Source of the DNA: an uncultured Gammaproteobacteria bacterium
GTDB lineage: Bacteria; Pseudomonadota; Gammaproteobacteria; Nitrosococcales; Methylophagaceae
Direction: 5' to 3'
DNA: 64,000 bases
NCBI GenBank assembly: GCA_905479985.1
Contig: CAJQOM010000016.1
Span: 1 to 64,000, forward strand
Shown in pieces: positions 7,959-16,523 of this stretch; the stretch's first letter is position 1; each line of letters begins with the position of its first letter. A program made the translations under genes and the position numbers. The notes under the pieces are model-generated. The model was not told the DNA's origin. It searched no databases and worked only from the letters and a program-made list of their open reading frames with translations.

Positions 7959-8122
7959 AATTCGCTTCGTCCCTGTCGCTAATTTGCTAGGCATTATCAC
8001 ACATTCAATGCGATCGATAAACGTCAGCCACAATCAAAATAAAACGATAACCCTAATTAATTGGTTTTACCTTAACGATTTATGTGAAAATAACCCGCTT
8101 TCAATATTCTATACACTACGCC

Positions 8123-11100
8123 ATGTCATCATTGCCCCCGCTAAGCCCCATCGCACCCAAACTGCCTGCCAAAGCCAACACACTATTTCAGGCTGGTCAG
8201 CTCTATGGTAGCGCCCAAGGTTTATTATTAGCCAAAGCAGCACAACAACATGATGGCCCATTACTGGTTCTGACCGATGACGCCGCCAGCGCCCATAAGT
8301 TGGAAATAGAAGCTCAATTTTATCTTGGTGATACTGAGTTACCCATTCTGCATTTCCCCGATTGGGAAACCCTACCCTACGATACCTTTTCACCACATCA
8401 AGACATTATTTCAGAACGCCTAGAAACGCTCCACCAATTACCGAATTTCAAACGCGGCATTCTGCTTGTGCCCATTGCTACTCTAATGCATCGCATTGCC
8501 CCACGTGCTTTCTTAGAAGGCAATACACTTTTTCTCAAAACCGGCGACACTTTTAATATAGAGCAATGGCGCAGTCGACTAGAAAAAGCAGGCTACCGTT
8601 ATGTCTCACAAGTCATGGAACATGGCGAGTTCGCTGTTCGCGGTGCCATCGTCGATCTTTATCCCATGGGCAGTAGCTTGCCATATCGGATTGATCTCTT
8701 TGATGATGAAATTGATACCTTAAGGACTTTCGACCCTGAAACACAGCGATCTATTGACGCATTAGACTCACTCGAACTATTACCCGCGCGTGAATTTCCA
8801 GTCAGTGACGACAGCATCACCTATTTCCGCCAGCAATTTAGACAACAATTTGAAGGCGACCCTCAAAAAAGTCTAATTTACCGTGAGGTCAGTGAAGGCA
8901 ATATGCCCGGTGGTATCGAATACTATCTGCCACTCTTTCTAGAACAAACCAATAGCCTAATAGACTATTTACCCACCAATACCTTAATCTTTAACATCAA
9001 TGACCCACACCAGGCTGCAACCGATTTTTGGCAAGAAATCAACCAACGCTATGAACAGCATGCCGTTGATCCAGAAAGACCTTTGCTCCCGCCCAACCAG
9101 ATCTTTTTCCCAGTCGAAGAATTGTTTAGCACCTTTAAACAATATCCCCGCCTCCACAGCCAAAGTTTTGAATTAGACCTCGCTGAGGGTAAACACAACT
9201 ACCACACCACATTACCCCCACAGCTCACCCTAACGGCACAACAAGATAACACCTGTGAAGCCCTAGCCCGCTTTATCGACAATTTCGATGGCCGCATTTT
9301 ATTGGCAGCAGAAACCGCTGGCCGCCGCGAGACACTATTGGAAATCCTTCGCGATAATGGCATTGTGCCCAAAGTCGTGGCAAACTGGGATCAATTCCTT
9401 CTCGATGACAGCCCTTTAAGCATCACCGTTGCACCGCTAGAACAAGGTTTAATTCTGATCAATGACAACCTTGCTGTCATTGCAGAGCCCCAGCTCTTCG
9501 GCCAACAAGTCATGCAACGCCGTCGCCGCAGCCGTAAAAAACGCGACTCCGACGCCATTATTCGTAATCTAGCAGAGCTGAATGTCGGTGATGCCGTTGT
9601 CCATGAAGATCACGGCGTAGGTCGTTACTTAGGACTACAAACGCTTGATGTCGGCGATATCACCACCGAATATGTCACATTAGAATACGCCAAAGAAGAT
9701 AAGCTCTATGTCCCGGTTGCTGCCCTCGATTTAATCAGTCGCTATTCAGGTGCCGCGCCAGAATTAGCACCATTGCATAAATTGGGCTCAAGCCAATGGG
9801 AAAAAGCCAAACGTCGTGCTGCTGAAAAAGTCCGTGATGTTGCCGCCGAATTACTTGATATCTACGCCCAACGTGCCGCCTACAAAAAAGCGCCTCTCGA
9901 CTCACCAGATGAACAATATGCTGCCTTTGCCGCTGCCTTCCCATTCGAAGCCACGCCAGACCAACATGATGCCATCGAAGCCGTTGTCAAAGACATGACG
10001 TCTGACTCACCCATGGATAGGCTTATCTGTGGTGATGTCGGTTTTGGTAAAACAGAAGTTGCCATGCGAGCCGCCTTCCTCGCAACACAGTCAAACAAAC
10101 AAGTGCTTATTCTTGTACCAACGACGCTCTTGGCACAACAACACTACGAAAACTTTAAAGATCGCTTTGCCGACTGGCCCGTCAATATTGAGGTCATGTC
10201 ACGCTTTCGTTCTAAAAAACAGCTCGATGTCGTCAAACAAGCAATGACAGATGGCACTGCCGACATCGTTATCGGCACCCATAAGCTATTGCAACAAGAC
10301 ATCAATCCCAAACGGCTAGGCTTGTTCATCCTTGATGAAGAACATCGTTTTGGCGTCACCCAAAAAGAACAAATCAAAAAGTATCGGGCTGAGATTGATG
10401 TCTTAACCCTCACCGCCACACCCATTCCTCGCACACTTAACATGTCTATCTCAGGCATTCGCGATTTATCGATCATTGCCACACCGCCAGCCAGACGTTT
10501 AGCCATAAAAACCTTCGTCCAAGAATGGAAACAAGACACCATTCGTGAAGGCATGTTGCGTGAAATAAAACGCGGTGGACAAGTTTATTTCCTACACAAT
10601 AAAGTTGAAGATATTGATCGCATTGCCCGCGATATAGAACAGATCATGCCCGAAGCCAAAGTCGCCGTCGCTCATGGTCAAATGCGAGAACGTGAACTCG
10701 AACAAGTCATGCTCGACTTCTATCATCAACGGTTCAACGTCTTAATCTGTACCACCATTATTGAAACCGGTATCGACATTCCCTCCGCCAATACCATCTT
10801 TATCGACCGTGCTGATAAATTAGGGCTGGCTCAGCTCTATCAAATCAGAGGCCGTGTTGGCCGGTCACATCATCGTGCTTATGCCTACTTAATCGTACCG
10901 CCAAAGAAAGCCATGACCAAAGATGCGATCAAACGGCTAGAAGCCATCGAGTCAATTGAAGATTTAGGCGCCGGCTTTACCCTTGCTACCCATGATATGG
11001 AAATTCGCGGTGCGGGTGAATTATTGGGTGACGACCAAAGTGGCCAAATGCAAGAAATCGGCTTTGGTTTATATAACGAATTACTCGAACGTGCCGTTAA

Positions 11101-11590
11101 CGCCCTCAAGTCTGGACAAGAGCCGAGCTTGACCATGACAAATCGGCACTTCATTGAAATCGACCTCCATGTACCTGCCCTGATTCCGAACGACTACTTA
11201 CCTGACGTGCATACCCGTCTTGTACTATACAAACGCATTGCAGCAGCACCGGACAACGACACACTAAGAGAGCTACAAGTCGAAATGATCGACCGTTTTG
11301 GCCTACTACCAGAACAAGTTCAAACCTTATTCGCTATCCATGAACTGCGTTTCAAAGCCAAAGCCATTGGTATACGAAAAATTGATGTTTACGACCAAGG
11401 TGGTCGTATTATTTTTGATCAAGAACCCAATATTGAGCCCATGACCATCATCCAACTGATCCAATCACAAGCCAATAAGTATAAACTCGATGGTCAAGAT
11501 AAATTGCGCTTTACTGAAGTGATGCCTGAAGCCGACGATCGTTTATTAGTACTCAATAAATTGTTAGATGACCTACAAAAAACCAGCTGA
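8123..11590 (+). CDS. mfd: Transcription-repair coupling factor
   Basis: ATP-driven translocase that removes stalled RNA polymerase and recruits UvrA. The protein has 1155 residues if started at 8123 (MSSLPPLSP); an upstream ATG at 8084 adds 13 residues, and neither has a good ribosome site. Domains: UvrB-like N-terminal region (about 1-350); CarD-like RNA polymerase-interaction domain (LNVGDAVVHEDHGVGRYLGL, about 485-550); helicase core with Walker A in CGDVGFGKTE (about 633) and Walker B DEEHRFGV; the second RecA-like domain with a TTIIETGIDIP block; and the C-terminal UvrA-binding regulatory domain. All are intact. Its 3' end overlaps the next gene by 23 bp. Confidence 0.95.
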   Translation: MSSLPPLSPIAPKLPAKANTLFQAGQLYGSAQGLLLAKAAQQHDGPLLVLTDDAASAHKLEIEAQFYLGDTELPILHFPDWETLPYDTFSPHQDIISERLETLHQLPNFKRGILLVPIATLMHRIAPRAFLEGNTLFLKTGDTFNIEQWRSRLEKAGYRYVSQVMEHGEFAVRGAIVDLYPMGSSLPYRIDLFDDEIDTLRTFDPETQRSIDALDSLELLPAREFPVSDDSITYFRQQFRQQFEGDPQKSLIYREVSEGNMPGGIEYYLPLFLEQTNSLIDYLPTNTLIFNINDPHQAATDFWQEINQRYEQHAVDPERPLLPPNQIFFPVEELFSTFKQYPRLHSQSFELDLAEGKHNYHTTLPPQLTLTAQQDNTCEALARFIDNFDGRILLAAETAGRRETLLEILRDNGIVPKVVANWDQFLLDDSPLSITVAPLEQGLILINDNLAVIAEPQLFGQQVMQRRRRSRKKRDSDAIIRNLAELNVGDAVVHEDHGVGRYLGLQTLDVGDITTEYVTLEYAKEDKLYVPVAALDLISRYSGAAPELAPLHKLGSSQWEKAKRRAAEKVRDVAAELLDIYAQRAAYKKAPLDSPDEQYAAFAAAFPFEATPDQHDAIEAVVKDMTSDSPMDRLICGDVGFGKTEVAMRAAFLATQSNKQVLILVPTTLLAQQHYENFKDRFADWPVNIEVMSRFRSKKQLDVVKQAMTDGTADIVIGTHKLLQQDINPKRLGLFILDEEHRFGVTQKEQIKKYRAEIDVLTLTATPIPRTLNMSISGIRDLSIIATPPARRLAIKTFVQEWKQDTIREGMLREIKRGGQVYFLHNKVEDIDRIARDIEQIMPEAKVAVAHGQMRERELEQVMLDFYHQRFNVLICTTIIETGIDIPSANTIFIDRADKLGLAQLYQIRGRVGRSHHRAYAYLIVPPKKAMTKDAIKRLEAIESIEDLGAGFTLATHDMEIRGAGELLGDDQSGQMQEIGFGLYNELLERAVNALKSGQEPSLTMTNRHFIEIDLHVPALIPNDYLPDVHTRLVLYKRIAAAPDNDTLRELQVEMIDRFGLLPEQVQTLFAIHELRFKAKAIGIRKIDVYDQGGRIIFDQEPNIEPMTIIQLIQSQANKYKLDGQDKLRFTEVMPEADDRLLVLNKLLDDLQKTS

Positions 11591-12647
11591 TAAACAGATC
11601 ATCAAGGGCCGCGGCGCTATCAGTCAACGTGATAGCCGCTATAACCAACAACAACGCGAACAGTTCGATGACGGCTGGCATCAAGACAGTGAACAAATAG
11701 AATGTAGCCAAGCGACACAAGTCAGCTTTGAAACACCCAAGACGATTATTTCCCGCAACCAGTCACCCGACGTGCCGTTTGAACAATCGATCAATCCTTA
11801 TCGTGGCTGCGAACATGGTTGCATTTATTGTTTTGCCCGACCGAGCCATGCTTATTTAGATCTCTCGCCCGGCCTCGACTTCGAAACCAAACTCACCGCA
11901 AAACGGCACGCCGCTGACATCTTAAGAAAGCAATTACTCGCGCCAAACTACCAATGCAAACCGATTGCCTTAGGCGCCAACACTGACCCTTATCAGCCCA
12001 TAGAACGCCGTTATCACATCACCCGCGACATTCTATTGGTGCTACAAGAGTTCAATCACCCTTGTATCATCACCACAAAATCAGCATTAGTCGAACGCGA
12101 TCTCGACCTCATCAGTGCTATGGCTGACAAAAACTTAATCCATGTCAATCTGTCATTCACTACGCTCGATCCGACATTAAGCCGTTACTTAGAACCCAGA
12201 GCTAGCTCGCCCAAGAGGCGTCTACAAACTATCGCCACACTCAAACAAGCCAATATCCCCGTCAATATCTTACTCGCACCTGTCATCCCAGTACTCACTG
12301 ATCCCGAGATGGAAACTATTTTACAAGCCGTCTCCGAATCCGGCGCAGATTCTGCCAACTACATTCTCTTAAGGTTGCCGTTAGAACTCGTTGACCTCTT
12401 CGCAGAATGGTTACATCACCACTACCCCGATAAAGCTGGCCATGTCTTGCAGCAAATACAACAAACACGACAGGGAAAATATAACGATAGTAGCTTCGAA
12501 CACCGAGCTTCAGGTAAAGGCGTAATGGCTGAAATAATCCACCAGCGTTTCAATCTCGCCAGTAAAAAAGCAAACCTATCGCAACCGCTTCCCGCCCTCA
12601 ATAGTGAACTATTCCAGCCCCACCCCGTTCAAATAGATCTATTTTGA
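11568..12647 (+). CDS. PA0069-family radical SAM protein
   Basis: A 359-residue radical SAM protein of the SplB-like/PA0069 group. The 4Fe-4S-binding motif C-x3-C-x2-C is seen in GCEHGCIYCFARP (about residue 82), preceded by INPYRGC, as in spore-photoproduct-lyase-like proteins. A TTKSALVERDLDL segment and a TIM-barrel-like alternating pattern follow. The cellular substrate of the family is not known to me. The ATG lies inside the 3' end of mfd, so the two are probably co-transcribed. Its association with mfd hints at a nucleic-acid role, but that is inference. Confidence 0.88.
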   Translation: MTYKKPADKQIIKGRGAISQRDSRYNQQQREQFDDGWHQDSEQIECSQATQVSFETPKTIISRNQSPDVPFEQSINPYRGCEHGCIYCFARPSHAYLDLSPGLDFETKLTAKRHAADILRKQLLAPNYQCKPIALGANTDPYQPIERRYHITRDILLVLQEFNHPCIITTKSALVERDLDLISAMADKNLIHVNLSFTTLDPTLSRYLEPRASSPKRRLQTIATLKQANIPVNILLAPVIPVLTDPEMETILQAVSESGADSANYILLRLPLELVDLFAEWLHHHYPDKAGHVLQQIQQTRQGKYNDSSFEHRASGKGVMAEIIHQRFNLASKKANLSQPLPALNSELFQPHPVQIDLF

Positions 12648-12709
12648 CGCCAGACAGCTAAGTAAAAAAGCATTTTTGCGACAAAAGTCCCGTTTAACCA
12701 TGGGCTAAA

Positions 12710-12743
12710 GCCTTTAGAATTGTGGAAAAACAATTTTAAAGGC
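12710..12743. terminator. Stem-loop after the radical SAM gene
   Basis: GCCTTTAGAATTGT (about 12710-12723) pairs with ACAATTTTAAAGGC (12730-12743) with one mismatch around a six-base loop. T-rich sequence begins about a dozen bases later. It sits 60 bp past the radical SAM stop and 65 bp before the next small gene, so it may end the mfd transcript or act as a leader structure. Confidence 0.5.
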
Positions 12744-12807
12744 ATGAAATTAAAGCTTTTTGTTTTTTTGGCGATAACTTAACTGTAAAACAAAATGGTC
12801 CATAACT

Positions 12808-13035
12808 ATGATCAACATGCCAAGAGATTTTTTAACAGCAACAATTCCAACTGCGAGTAGCTCGACGAATAAAGCTGTCCGGTTTCAAGTCATTGGTGAA
12901 GAAGAACAACCACCCATTCTTGCAATGGAACGCCGCCGTACACCTTCACGCCGCAAACCAACACAAGACAAACAGCAAATAGAACGTCGTGTTTCCCACG
13001 ACCGTAGACGAACCACTTTCAGCAGTAAAGCTTAA
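12808..13035 (+). CDS. Small basic hypothetical protein
   Basis: A 75-residue protein of unknown family. The first half is neutral and Ser/Thr-rich. The second half has three Arg clusters in a regular spacing: MERRRTPSRRK, then IERRVSHDRRR. This could bind nucleic acid or anionic lipid. There is no signal peptide. The ribosome site is weak, and an alternative ATG occurs three codons later. Its stop codon overlaps the convergent oxidoreductase gene by four bases. Confidence 0.5.
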   Translation: MINMPRDFLTATIPTASSSTNKAVRFQVIGEEEQPPILAMERRRTPSRRKPTQDKQQIERRVSHDRRRTTFSSKA

Positions 13036-14045
13036 ATAATCGTTTCTTTCTGACCACTTTTTACCGAGCGTAAAGCGGCTGTAATAACCTGACAATTTTC
13101 TCTCGCATCCGCTATCGACAAAGCCGGCTGCTTACCTTGCAAAATGCAATCACTAAAATGTCGAATTTCTTCTACGAAGTGATTTGCCACCGTTAACTGA
13201 ACTTGATGCTGCTCGCCGGCATCGGTCCACCAATTAATCACCGGTGCATCATCTGGGTTTTGCCAAACTGTATCGCACTTAATCCCACCTAAAGTACCAA
13301 TGATTTCATATTCACTACGCCGTGCTCGTTCAAAACTCATATCAAACTGCGCGTAACGGCCATCGTCATAATCCAAAACGCCGCTCAAACTAATATCAGC
13401 ACCACTGTCTAATAGTTTTGCCATCGCCATTACCGACTTTGGCGCACTATCAAACCATTTACGTGCGGTATGAATTGCGTAAGGCCCTATATCCCACATC
13501 GCGCCACCGCCATTATCAATATCACGTTCTAAGCGATACATTCGTGCTGGCTTCATCGGAAATGAAAAACAGGTTCGGACAGTTCTCACCTCGCCAATCG
13601 CACCCGATGCAATCAAATCGGCAACATAATCATGCTGAGGGTGGAAGCAATACATAAACCCTTCCATTACCGTGACATCATATTGTTCAGCGGCAGCGGC
13701 AATCGCATCAATATCAGCCACCGATAACGCCATCGGCTTTTCAATCAAAACATGTTTACCTTGCTTAATCGCTTTAATCGCCCACTCGGTATGCTCTTCA
13801 TTCGCCATCGGTAAATAAACAGCATCAATGTCTTCATGATTTAAAACAGAATCAAGATCATCAAATGCTTGTACACCCTTTTCATCAGGCGCATATTTAG
13901 CAAGCACTTCTGCTGCTGCGCCAGCCCGACGACTGGCAATCGCGACTAATTGTGCATTCTCAGCTTCTACAATCGCCGGTAACAAACGTTCATTTACACG
14001 TGCCGCGCCCAAAATACCCCAACGTAAAACAGTTTGATCAGTCAT
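13032..14045 (-). CDS. Gfo/Idh/MocA-family oxidoreductase
   Basis: NAD(P)-dependent dehydrogenase-like protein of 337 residues. The N-terminal Rossmann fold carries the glycine-rich loop WGILGAARVNERL (about residues 9-21), and EKPMALS near residue 101 is the conserved Lys-Pro motif of the family. The second half is the usual mixed alpha/beta substrate domain (GPYAIHTARKWF). The substrate cannot be named; sugars, inositol and aldoses are common in the family. It stands alone on the minus strand, convergent with the small basic gene and divergent from the peroxiredoxin gene. Confidence 0.88.
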   Translation of the reverse strand: MTDQTVLRWGILGAARVNERLLPAIVEAENAQLVAIASRRAGAAAEVLAKYAPDEKGVQAFDDLDSVLNHEDIDAVYLPMANEEHTEWAIKAIKQGKHVLIEKPMALSVADIDAIAAAAEQYDVTVMEGFMYCFHPQHDYVADLIASGAIGEVRTVRTCFSFPMKPARMYRLERDIDNGGGAMWDIGPYAIHTARKWFDSAPKSVMAMAKLLDSGADISLSGVLDYDDGRYAQFDMSFERARRSEYEIIGTLGGIKCDTVWQNPDDAPVINWWTDAGEQHQVQLTVANHFVEEIRHFSDCILQGKQPALSIADARENCQVITAALRSVKSGQKETII

Positions 14046-14202
14046 TTGCCATCCTTAAAATAGGTTTCAACTATCATACCGATTAACAGCCATAAACTTC
14101 AATTCAATAAAACCGCAATATTAATAGTGTTTATCTCTACCTGTTTTTCACCTATGCTAGTGATCAGCTTTTTTTTCAAAAGACAACAATTAGGAATCTA
14201 TT

Positions 14203-14709
14203 ATGACAATTGAAGTAAACCAAACACTCCCCGCAGGCGAGCTGACAGAATGTAATGAATTTGACCCTGCTAATGGTTGCCCAACCAACCCACAAGCACA
14301 TGATGTTTTAGCGATGAGTAAAGGCAAAAAAATTGTCCTATTTGGTGTACCCGGTGCGTTCACCCCGCTGTGCTCAGTACAACATCTTCCCGGTTTCGTC
14401 ACCCATGCCGACAGTATCAAAGCCAAAGGCGTTGATGAAATTTGGTGCCTTTCTGTCAACGATGCTTTCGTGATGGCAGCTTGGGGTCGTGATAACCAAG
14501 CCGGTGGCAAAGTTAGAATGATGGCAGATGGCAGTGCTGTTTATACCAAAGCACTAGGCCTTGATCGTGATTTAACCGGCGGCGGAATGGGTATCCGTTG
14601 CTTCCGCTTTGCCATGATTGTCGAAGATGGCGTTGTTAGCTATATTGGTGTTGAAGGTTCTGGTGAATTTGGTGCCTCTAAAGCAGAAACCATTTTAGAG
14701 CTGCTCTAA
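14203..14709 (+). CDS. Peroxiredoxin (Prx5-type redoxin)
   Basis: Cytosolic thiol peroxidase reducing H2O2 or organic hydroperoxides. The 168-residue sequence has the Prx5 active-site block PGAFTPLCS with the peroxidatic cysteine at residue 57, followed by LPGFVTHAD and WCLSVNDAFVMAAW. Additional cysteines at residues 17, 26, 87 and near 129 (GIRCFRF) could serve as resolving thiols or accept glutathione. The AT-rich upstream region suggests its own promoter. A perfect stem-loop at 14727-14756 follows. Confidence 0.9.
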   Translation: MTIEVNQTLPAGELTECNEFDPANGCPTNPQAHDVLAMSKGKKIVLFGVPGAFTPLCSVQHLPGFVTHADSIKAKGVDEIWCLSVNDAFVMAAWGRDNQAGGKVRMMADGSAVYTKALGLDRDLTGGGMGIRCFRFAMIVEDGVVSYIGVEGSGEFGASKAETILELL

Positions 14710-14726
14710 TAAGGGTAACGACAAGC

Positions 14727-14756
14727 CCGTTAAACTGACTATAATCAGTTTAACGG
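14727..14756. terminator. Perfect stem-loop shared by convergent peroxiredoxin and rpiA genes
   Basis: CCGTTAAACTGA (14727-14738) pairs perfectly with TCAGTTTAACGG (14745-14756) around six bases. It overlaps the rpiA stop codon on the minus strand. Convergent position suggests bidirectional termination, though U-runs are short. Confidence 0.6.
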
Positions 14757-15439
14757 CGCTGTTCTATCACATCAACCGATTCATCAGCGATAAAAATAGC
14801 GGTTGCTAAACCGGTAAAAATACCATGCTCCACAACACCCGGCGTCGCATTTAACGCTGAGTCTAAAGCCAAGATATCACGTTCCTCAAAAGCCATATCC
14901 AACACCAAACTGCCATGTGATGTCATCGCAAAGCCATCGCCAGACGCATTTGGCCTTAATTTCCCCTGACCACCTAAGGCTTCTAAACTACGCAAGACCA
15001 ACTGCCAAGCAAACGGCATCACTTCGATTGGAATAGGATAATTCTGGCCGATCCGGTCAACCAACTTACTCTGATCGATTAAGACATGAAATTCACTACT
15101 CGCGCGTGCCAATAACTTCTCTCGGACCAAGTCTGAACCACGTCCTTTCAATAATACTTTGTCTTCTGTTACCTCATCTGCACCATCGACATACACATCA
15201 ATGTGACTGAGATGTTCCATACTGACCTGTGACAACCCCAGACTTTTGGCTTTCAGCGTACTCACGATCGAGCTTGCAACCGTCGTGCAACGTAGTCCGC
15301 CTTGTTGACGTTTTGCTAACGCCTCAATAAAGTAATTCGCTGTTGAGCCTGTACCAAGACCTACAACCATATCGTTTTCTATTAAATCTGCCGCATGTTG
15401 TGCTACACGTTGCTTTGCATTCAATTCCACCAACATCAC
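14750..15439 (-). CDS. rpiA: Ribose-5-phosphate isomerase A
   Basis: Cytosolic pentose phosphate enzyme interconverting ribose-5-phosphate and ribulose-5-phosphate. The 229-residue protein has the family motifs VVGLGTGSTANYF (about 25-37), YVDGADEV (catalytic Asp region, about 88-95), LLKGRGSDLVREK with the catalytic Glu/Lys area, and MPFAW. Length is slightly above the E. coli form. It is transcribed alone, convergent with the peroxiredoxin gene and divergent from the fructosamine-kinase-like gene. Confidence 0.95.
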   Translation of the reverse strand: MMLVELNAKQRVAQHAADLIENDMVVGLGTGSTANYFIEALAKRQQGGLRCTTVASSIVSTLKAKSLGLSQVSMEHLSHIDVYVDGADEVTEDKVLLKGRGSDLVREKLLARASSEFHVLIDQSKLVDRIGQNYPIPIEVMPFAWQLVLRSLEALGGQGKLRPNASGDGFAMTSHGSLVLDMAFEERDILALDSALNATPGVVEHGIFTGLATAIFIADESVDVIEQRR

Positions 15440-15531
15440 TCGCTCCTTACAGACTTAAACATCAAAATTCAGTATTATCCAATCCCATTGTGAACACCTA
15501 CTAGATTGAATTCAATATCAAGGATAACAGC

Positions 15532-16413
15532 ATGGCCAATTTCGATGCTATCGTAAATCATATTCAACAAGTAACAGGCCAACACCTAGGCAAGTGTAAC
15601 CACACAACAGTCAGTGGTGGTGGCATCAATGACGCTTATCATCTCAGCAGTAACAGCCAATCCTATTTCGTTAAACTCAACACCACCGAGCGAGAATTCA
15701 TGTTCGAAGCTGAGGCCCAAGGTCTCTCAGAATTAGCCGCCACCGGATGCATCCGTATTCCCAATGTTATTTGCTTCGGCCAAACCAGCCAAAATAGCTA
15801 CGTCGTCCTCGAATATATTCCCTGCCAACCGTTTAACACAAGCTCAAGTCGTTTATTAGGTGAACAATTAGCTCAAATGCACCAGCTTGAACAACCCTTT
15901 TTTGGTTGGCATTGTGATAACACCATCGGCAGCACACCCCAATACAATCCACGAGAACACGATTGGCTGACATTCTGGCAACAACACCGACTGCAACAGC
16001 AACTCACTTTTGCCAAACAAAATGGTTATGGTCAACAACTGCAAGACAAAGGCGACAAACTATCTGAACGCTTAGCTAATCTCTTCGATGGCTATCAGCC
16101 TAAACCGGCATTACTACACGGTGACTTATGGGGTGGCAATGCAGCTGTTTCACCTGACGGTAACCCGATTATTTACGACCCTGCTTGTTATTATGGTGAC
16201 CGAGAAACTGATATTGCCATGACAGAATTATTTGGGGGGTTTAGCCAAGAATTTTATGCTGCTTATCAAGCTACTTTTCCCTTGGATACCGGATATCAGA
16301 TCCGAAAGAATCTTTATAATCTCTACCATATCCTCAATCACGTTAACTTGTTCGGTGGCAGTTATCTCAGCCAAGCGAGTAATATGCTTGACCAATTACT
16401 CTCTGAAACTTAG
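15532..16413 (+). CDS. Fructosamine kinase family protein
   Basis: A 293-residue protein kinase-fold enzyme of the ketosamine-3-kinase group, which phosphorylates Amadori products or related ketosamines and so allows deglycation. It shows the nucleotide-binding start VSGGGINDAYHL, YFVKLN with the conserved lysine, the catalytic HGDLWGGN (about residue 199), and the metal-binding YDPACYYGDRETD. The combination is diagnostic of the family. It has a single-gene layout between rpiA and the cus-like operon. Whether its true substrate is a protein-bound ketosamine is not visible. Confidence 0.9.
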   Translation: MANFDAIVNHIQQVTGQHLGKCNHTTVSGGGINDAYHLSSNSQSYFVKLNTTEREFMFEAEAQGLSELAATGCIRIPNVICFGQTSQNSYVVLEYIPCQPFNTSSSRLLGEQLAQMHQLEQPFFGWHCDNTIGSTPQYNPREHDWLTFWQQHRLQQQLTFAKQNGYGQQLQDKGDKLSERLANLFDGYQPKPALLHGDLWGGNAAVSPDGNPIIYDPACYYGDRETDIAMTELFGGFSQEFYAAYQATFPLDTGYQIRKNLYNLYHILNHVNLFGGSYLSQASNMLDQLLSET

Positions 16414-16523
16414 TGGAATCAGGTTCAATCAATATGACCTGTTTTACAAACCGTCATCATCACCGAGGTAAACATGCCCATGGCCGCTGAGCCATAGGTT
16501 GCCCTTAAACACATACTCGCGAA

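Noticed and set aside
10144-10554. 136-codon antisense frame in mfd
   Set aside because: Shadow of the strongly conserved mfd helicase core.
16414-16523. 29-codon Met-rich frame after cusA
   Set aside because: Too short, with no ribosome site. A metal peptide is imaginable, but support is lacking.
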